The position numbers and the translations under genes are program-made. Under the pieces are notes generated by a model that saw only the letters and a program-made list of their open reading frames with translations, was not told where the DNA came from and did no database searches. Below are positions 57,145 to 64,000 of a stretch of 64,000 nucleotides of DNA, piece after piece. Each line of letters begins with the position of its first letter. Positions within the stretch are counted from its first letter, which is position 1. Location of the stretch: positions 62,001-126,000 of the forward strand of contig VXIS01000050.1 in NCBI GenBank assembly GCA_008704415.1. The letters run 5' to 3'. This stretch comes from Sphaerosporella brunnea (Eukaryota > Ascomycota > Pezizomycetes > Pezizales > Pyronemataceae).

Positions 57145-58755
57145 ATGGCTCCTCACGCAAACGGCGAGAGCAATGGTGCTTCTTCCGTTGCTCCTGTAGC
57201 CACTGCACGTGAGCTCTTCGTGGTCCAGTCCCCCAATGTCACGTACACGGAGGACGCAATCAAATCCACGTACACGTACCAATCGACCAAGGTCAAGAAG
57301 GCTGTCGGAGGCAAGTACGTTGCCGAACCTATCGAGACCAAGTACGATTTCAAGGTGGACCGTCAGGTCGGAAAGGTCGGCCTTATGCTTGTTGGCTGGG
57401 GTGGCAACAACGGATCGACCGTCACTGCAGGTATCATTGCCAACCGCAATGGCCTGACTTGGGAGTCCCGCGAGGGAAAGAAGGCGTCCAACTACTATGG
57501 ATCCGTCGTCATGGCCTCGACTCTCAAGCTCGGAAACGACGCCGAGACCGGAGAGGAGATCTTCATTCCTTTCCACGATGTCCTTCCCATGGTTCATCCC
57601 AATGACCTCGTCATTGGGGGTTGGGACATCAACAACATGAGCATCGCTGATGCCATGGACCGCGCTGCTGTCCTTGAGCCTGACCTCAAGAGGCAGGTTC
57701 GCCCGTTCATGGAGGGCATGGTCCCTCTTCCTTCCATCTACTACCCGGACTTTATCGCCGCCAACCAGGAGGGCCGTGCCAACAACCTTCTCACCGGCAC
57801 CAAGCAGGAGCACTTGGAGAAGATCCGCGGTGACATCCGCAACTTCAAGGCCACCAACGGCCTCGACAAGGTCATCGTCCTCTGGACCGCCAACACCGAG
57901 CGTTACGCCGAGCTCATTCCCGGTGTGAACGACACAGCGGAGAACCTCCTCAAGTCCATTGAGACTTCCCACGATGAGGTTTCTCCTTCTACCGTGTTCG
58001 CCGTCGCCTCTATACTCGAGGGCGTCCCCTTCATCAACGGATCCCCGCAGAACACCCTTGTTCCGGGTGCCATCCAGCTCGCAGAACAGAAGAACGCCTT
58101 CATCGGTGGTGACGACTTCAAGTCCGGCCAGACCAAAATGAAGTCTGCTCTCGTCGACTTCTTGGTCAACGCTGGTATCAAGCTGACCTCGATTGCCTCG
58201 TTCAACTTCCTCGGCAACAACGATGGACTGAACCTCAACGCTCCTCAGCAGTTCCGCTCCAAGGAGATCTCCAAGTCCAACGTTGTCGACGACATGGTCG
58301 CTGCTAACAACATCCTCTACGCCAAGGATGAGCACCCCGACCACACCGTCGTGATCAAGTACATGCCCGCCGTTGGCGACCACAAGCGCGCCATGGACGA
58401 GTACTACGGCGAGATCTTCATGGGCGGTCACCAGAGTATCTCCATGACCAACATTTGCGAGGATTCTCTCCTTGCCTCGCCGCTGATCATCGATCTTTGC
58501 GTCTTGGCCGAGTTGATGACCCGTGTCTCGTGGAAGGCTCACTCCTCCAATGGCGTCGCCACCAAGGACTACAAGGGCTTTCACTCTGTCCTCAGCATCC
58601 TCTCCTACATGCTGAAGGCCCCTTGCACTCCCCCCGGAACCCCCGTCATCAACTCGCTCTACAAGCAGCGTGCCGCGATGAGCAACATCTTCCGTGCTTG
58701 CGTCGGTTTGGCTCCCGAGTCGGACATGACCCTGGAGCACAAACTCTTCGCTTAA
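57145..58755 (+). CDS. INO1: Inositol-3-phosphate synthase
   Basis: INO1 makes 1D-myo-inositol 3-phosphate from glucose 6-phosphate with NAD+ as internal hydride carrier. This is the first step of inositol and phosphatidylinositol synthesis in the cytosol. The gene has one coding exon and the product has 536 aa, the usual length (about 530). Motifs in order are [11 protein letters not shown] (NAD-binding glycine loop, about 83), [26 protein letters not shown] (about 305), [14 protein letters not shown] (about 330) and [13 protein letters not shown] (about 355). [18 protein letters not shown] and [13 protein letters not shown] follow. The ATG at 57145 is preceded by an AATCACA context and is the first ATG after the proposed leader intron. 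Codon use is strongly biased to C-ending codons, which fits high expression. Confidence 0.98.
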   Translation: MAPHANGESNGASSVAPVATARELFVVQSPNVTYTEDAIKSTYTYQSTKVKKAVGGKYVAEPIETKYDFKVDRQVGKVGLMLVGWGGNNGSTVTAGIIANRNGLTWESREGKKASNYYGSVVMASTLKLGNDAETGEEIFIPFHDVLPMVHPNDLVIGGWDINNMSIADAMDRAAVLEPDLKRQVRPFMEGMVPLPSIYYPDFIAANQEGRANNLLTGTKQEHLEKIRGDIRNFKATNGLDKVIVLWTANTERYAELIPGVNDTAENLLKSIETSHDEVSPSTVFAVASILEGVPFINGSPQNTLVPGAIQLAEQKNAFIGGDDFKSGQTKMKSALVDFLVNAGIKLTSIASFNFLGNNDGLNLNAPQQFRSKEISKSNVVDDMVAANNILYAKDEHPDHTVVIKYMPAVGDHKRAMDEYYGEIFMGGHQSISMTNICEDSLLASPLIIDLCVLAELMTRVSWKAHSSNGVATKDYKGFHSVLSILSYMLKAPCTPPGTPVINSLYKQRAAMSNIFRACVGLAPESDMTLEHKLFA

Positions 58756-59283
58756 GCTTAAGAATGTTCCGACTGCCGAGTACGTTCGGCGAGTGTTAGT
58801 GGATTTGGAGGGAAATTTTTTTTCGTTTCGTTGTTTACGCATGTCCATCCCTCGCTCGCTCGGGAGTCGGGATTGTCATTGCTGGTTGTGTGTACTCTGG
58901 GGGAATCTTTTAGCAAAATATAACATGGATTTCTCCAACCTTTTCTCGTGCTGCATTCTTCATCCGTGATTCGTGATTCTTCCTCGTATGCACTGCTAGT
59001 GTGTGATTCAAACCCCATCATGATCGTTAACGTGCCGTCATTTCCGAAGATATAATTTCGAGAAAGGTGCTATATACGCACTACGTAAATACATACCCGT
59101 CGGAGCGGCCATATATAGCCTCGCGTCTAGAGTATAATTTCCAGCCGCCTACATGATACACCTCCCACGATGATATCGTCGATGTTGACGTTCTTCAATC
59201 CCACGTGCACGTGCAACACCGAACCACGGCCCCATGATTCCAACCCACAACGCACAACGCACCCCGGCCCAACGTTTCCACGT

Positions 59284-59309
59284 TTTTTTTTTTTTTTTTT
59301 TTTTTTTTC
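59284..59309 (+). repeat. Long T tract
   Basis: About 26 T residues, roughly 530 bp beyond the INO1 stop codon. They are complementary to the A tract at 59612-59644. Confidence 0.85.
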
Positions 59310-59487
59310 TCTTTGGGCCGTGCCATCAAAATATGATTCCGTTCCGTTCCGTTTATTTTTATTTTTATTTTAGTTTTATTTTTGACGTCGGAGAATAAAT
59401 TACGTGCAGCAGCAGCCTTCGACTTCGGTAAATTAAAACAAAAAAAAAAAACGTCCAAGAAGCTTTGTCTTTTGTCTGGTATCACTC

Positions 59488-59512
59488 GCACACACACACA
59501 CACACACACACA
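59488..59512 (+). repeat. CA microsatellite
   Basis: About 12 CA units followed by an A run. Confidence 0.85.
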
Positions 59513-59611
59513 AAAAAAGTCAACGTCTGTCCTCTCCATTCACAACAGTAGGATTTCATTCATCCCCCCCAACGCCAACGACCTCACCTCACATCCACAA
59601 CAAGACACGGG

Positions 59612-59644
<33 letters not shown>
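59612..59644 (+). repeat. Long A tract
   Basis: About 33 A residues followed by several shorter A runs. Confidence 0.85.
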
Positions 59645-59645
<1 letters not shown>

Positions 59646-60283
59646 GCTCGCAAATGCAAATGCAAACAAAAAAAAAAATGACACAAAAGAAATAATCACG
59701 GAGTGAAGAAGCAGATAAAATTACCAGCAACTGAACAACGAGTCAAAAGCAGCTAACAAAAAACACGACAAAGTAAAAGAACAATCGCATAGTCGGTAAT
59801 GATACACTGGGTGATGCAGAGAGGGACCAAACAGCTCGCAGAAGAAGGAAATAATAGTTTGGGGGCAAGGCAGAAACGTGACTTCGTGAATTAAAAAGCC
59901 TGGTAACGGAGGGGTATTTGCAAAGAAAGGGATACAAGAAAAACGACACAAGAAAATAAATGCGAGGAAAAGTGATGAGCAGTTGGTCCCCAGCAGCAGC
60001 TAAACAGAAAAAGACAAATAACAGAACGGGTAAGAGCCCAATGTCGAAGAAAAGAGGTAAGGAGATGAGGGTAGGAGGTCCTCTAGATAGTCTGACAAAA
60101 AATCAACCGCCGCCGTCAATTCCACTTGATAACACCTCGTTCATGCTGAATGCAATGTCTATGTGATGTAGACGCAGACGAGAACAGCCTCACTCCCCCC
60201 CCCCTTTTTGTCCCCTTACCTCGTACCTCGCACCGCACCCGCACCGTTGAATTCGTATCCTCATGTAGCTTTTGTGGAAATGA

Positions 60284-61410
<1,127 letters not shown>

Positions 61411-63807
61411 CTTGAAGATCTGGTGTTTTGCCGCGCTAAAGAATGGATCGAGAAGGCGTTGGAGAAGGTGTCTTGGAACAAGCGGATGCGTGTGGGTGAT
61501 ACGGCGGCGACGACAGCGAGCGGGGCGGGCAAGCGAGTTAGGTGCGCGATGGTGGTGAGAATCTAGGGTTGTTGGGTGGTGGTGATGGTGTTGCAGGAAG
61601 CAACGTGTAAGAGCGCGGGTTGGTTGCTGGCTGGGGTCGGAAGACGAGGTAAAGCGCGTGGTCCTTTGTGTTTCTCAAGCTAATTAATTTCTCAAGCGAG
61701 CACCGGTGAATAAATAAAGGCGCAGGGAGGACAGATGGGCGGGTGAGTGATGTTTTCGGGGAAGAGCAAGTCGGAGTGGATTCGAGGGGGTATGGATTTT
61801 TGTTTTTTTATTATTATTATTTTTTATTTTTTTTTCGCTGGGCTTCCTGGCTCAGGCAGAGAAGAAGAGTGTAGGTTTAGAATGGCAGAAAGGAACGAAA
61901 CGAAACGAAAGATTTACTCGAAGTGGCGGCGATGTGATTCGATGTGCTCGTGAGGGGAGGGGAAAGGGGGCCTGCTGGGAAAGTACTCTAGTTGGGAGGG
62001 GGAAGGAGTTGATGGGAGAGGCATCCGTATTAGGAGCAGCGGGCACTGCCTATTAGAGCACCGCAGAGGAGGAGTAGGTGCTAAGAACAGAATAGTAGGC
62101 AGCTGCACTACCAAAATTGATGGCTTCGGTCGCGCAAGCTAGCATAAAAATACACTCTCCATTATACATCTGATGATGAGGGTGAAGGGGTGGCCACGAT
62201 GCTCCCGCAGTGAAGATCCCACGGGCAGCACCCAGCAACTGCAACTCTGCAGCACCCTGCTCTGGCGGAGCACTGCTCGAGATAGTTACTTGCACACATG
62301 CGCTGATGAGATGCTGCACAAAGCAAAGGGGGGAGCGAGATGAGCTGCAGCCATCCTCCCGAGCGTGCATGCATGCCAGCAGACGATGGCTTTTTCTGCC
62401 ATCCGCCGATTTAATATGCGACTCGTGCATCTCCGCATGGAGAGATCGATGGAGTAGGTGTGAAAGAGCCCGACCTCGAATTGGAAAGCAACCCCCAAAA
62501 GGTGGTGATGGATTGGGAAGTGCACGATAAAAAAGGGGGGGGGGGTTGATGCACATTTGAAATATTTTCCCAAGCGTCTTAGTCTGGCCTGGCAAATTGT
62601 CATCATCATCGTCAGGGCCAACTGTGGATACCTCTTGGAGCGTGAGTGCAAATTGGCCTTTGGGGCAATCGCGGGAGCCTGTGCGGTACAGGTCTGCTGT
62701 TCTGAAACAAAATGCTGCCATGATCACCAACACGTCCACCGCCGTCATCGCCGCTACTTTTCTCCAGATTCCGCTGTCATCTCAACGCTTTCTGTTCCCC
62801 TTTCCCCTTTCCATGCCAGCTGGATGCGTGTGATCGTGATGTGTACTGACACAGCAGACAACCAGCCTCAACGCAATCGGTTCCTGCGTCCGGAGCTACT
62901 GTACGACCTAGCCCCACATCCTTCCAGCACACGCTGCACGATGCGCACATGGCAAGCAGCCCCGCCGAATGCTGTTACGACCGCCGTTTGGAAGCCGTAT
63001 GTGTGACTTATGCACTGTATGATGCGCATAGAGCACAGCGTGCATGGCGTGAGCCGCTGCTCTTTCGGTTCCCAGCTGCTCTGTTTCGGACGATTCGCAC
63101 ACAGGATCGATATCTGAAATCTGTTTCAAGCGACCCAGCAAACAGGCGGAGATCGCCGGCCCGGTGGACCCTGAAAAGCCACACAACTCGGAGGAGACTC
63201 AGACCTCGATACGCCAACATCCTCAAAATATCCACATACACACACACTCATACACGGCCTATCAAAGCGTTCTCGGTCCGTTGCGCCTCTTCTGCCGCCC
63301 GAGAGAACGGTCATTGCGAAAAAAAGGCCCGAGATGTACACCTAAGGGAATATAATTGCGAGGCTGCAGCCCGAGAAAAAGGCACCGACGGCATTGAAGA
63401 TCTCAATGGTTATGCATTGGGCGGCTGTCAAAGAGACCAACGCACATCCGCCGCGTCACTCGTCCTCGGTATTGGAATTCCGCTGTTGGTCCTGCTCATC
63501 GGATCGTACTGACTCACTTCCGGCCGACCTCGGCGCTTGTTCTTGTCGACTGCCGTGTATTCTACTCTGCTCTACTTCTGGTAGAATACGTCCGAGTGCT
63601 GCACAATGAAGCCCAGACTTCACCGATATCCACAAAGCCAGAACGTTGTCATCGGACCTATCGCTCCCATCGATATGGTAACAACACCGCAGGGCAGAGC
63701 GCCATCAATAAAGGGCCCGCCGAGGGGTGTATATACCGAGAACTCGCACTTCGGCATGTCTCGTTCGAGCTACACCATCCTACCACCTCTTCACTGGTCC
63801 ATCTTCA
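61411..63807. other. Intergenic, ARF6 promoter and unassigned sequence
   Basis: 2.4 kb with many overlapping short frames but no motif. Next to ARF6 are TGGTGGT and AAACGAAACG-type repeats (61901-61915) and T-rich runs (61800-61835). G runs lie at 62535-62546. Nothing supported. Confidence 0.4.
63730..63735 (+). promoter_or_regulatory. TATA box candidate near the right edge
   Basis: TATATA lies 78 nt upstream of the ATG at 63808, a normal spacing for a fungal promoter. Confidence 0.35.
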
Positions 63808-64000
63808 ATGTTTTCCGAACCACGGAGCTTCACCCACACTCCAACTCACAACTTCCAGTATTTATGTACCGACCCCGAGGTCCTTGAATATCACTCTCGG
63901 GGTGCTAGCCGTTTTCAACAATGGTTACATAACCACAGTATACGCAATGGGAGTTGGTTTTGGAGCACTGCTCCATTTAACTATCACGAACACCAGGGCC
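63808..64000 (+). CDS. Possible 5' end of a gene running off the window
   Basis: From the ATG at 63808 (MFSEPRSFTHTPTHNFQYL) a frame stays open to the window end (64 codons) and reads TDPEVLEYHSRGASRFQQWL, then WFWSTAPFNYHEHQG. A TATA-like motif lies 78 nt upstream. A second frame in the same stretch (SLNITLGVLAVFNNGYITTV, then MGVGFGALLHLTI) is also open and hydrophobic, so the coding frame is not certain. No family recognised. Confidence 0.35.
   Translation, partial: MFSEPRSFTHTPTHNFQYLCTDPEVLEYHSRGASRFQQWLHNHSIRNGSWFWSTAPFNYHEHQG

Larger units (their letters stand above)
58756..60283. other. Intergenic between convergent INO1 and ARF6, low complexity
   Basis: It contains a T26 tract (59284-59309), a CA microsatellite (59488-59512), an A33 tract (59612-59644) and short A runs (59441-59452, 59669-59678). 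No gene seen. Confidence 0.5.

Noticed and set aside
57136..58848. 570-codon open frame on the minus strand opposite INO1
   Set aside because: It is the mirror of a highly biased gene whose third codon positions are mostly C. Its sequence is Val/Gly/Asp/Leu-rich without domains, so it is a shadow frame.
62053..62748. 231-codon minus-strand frame
   Set aside because: No motif, irregular composition and several competing frames of similar length on both strands.
62949..63512. 187-codon plus-strand frame
   Set aside because: Arg/Ala/Thr-rich sequence that includes a CA-repeat-derived THTHTH stretch. No family features and no promoter or leader signals.

Overview
The window is nuclear DNA of a filamentous ascomycete (Pezizomycotina). 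The evidence is short spliceosomal introns (about 48-210 nt, GT-AG, often with a CTAAC-type branch site), an AcrB-type gene, an alpha-factor-type pheromone receptor (STE2), fungal-type HMG-CoA reductase, SGF29, paxillin and an ARF6/ArfB GTPase. Genes lie on both strands in no operon-like order. Stretches of 0.3-3.3 kb separate them, with many homopolymer tracts and microsatellites. The genus cannot be fixed from sequence alone. Exon structures below were built by hand from conserved family motifs, reading-frame phase and splice signals.

Left third (0.8-21 kb): an Rvs167/Hob1-type BAR-SH3 protein on the minus strand, then on the plus strand a small secreted protein, AcrB, the endosomal Na+/H+ exchanger NHX1, a mitochondrial Hotdog acyl-CoA thioesterase, splicing factor PRP18 and two genes I do not recognise.

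Middle (20.6-40.2 kb): a minus-strand orphan, an unusual ATP-dependent DNA ligase with an N-terminal SWIM-like zinc finger, a coding-like fragment without a start, a small coiled-coil protein, SYF1 (a second splicing factor), SRP19/Sec65, a decayed transposon island (Plavaka-like transposase fragment facing another broken gene) and HMG-CoA reductase.

Right third (40-64 kb): a small two-exon protein, SGF29 divergent from STE2, a 1.08-kb hAT-type element with terminal inverted repeats and a broken transposase, a 44-aa zinc-ribbon protein, a 91-bp inverted-repeat unit, a paxillin-like LIM protein divergent from inositol-3-phosphate synthase INO1, ARF6 and the start of a possible gene running off the right edge.

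Most genes are core housekeeping: endocytosis and endosome traffic (BAR protein, NHX1, ARF6), splicing (PRP18, SYF1), protein targeting (SEC65), lipid precursors (HMG-CoA reductase, INO1, thioesterase), chromatin (SGF29), mating (STE2) and polarity (paxillin). They do not form a gene cluster. I found no convincing new multi-gene system. The parts most worth a second look are the SWIM-finger DNA ligase, the transposon remnants, the reading-frame switch in the paxillin gene and several orphan genes. I saw no tRNA, rRNA or CRISPR array.
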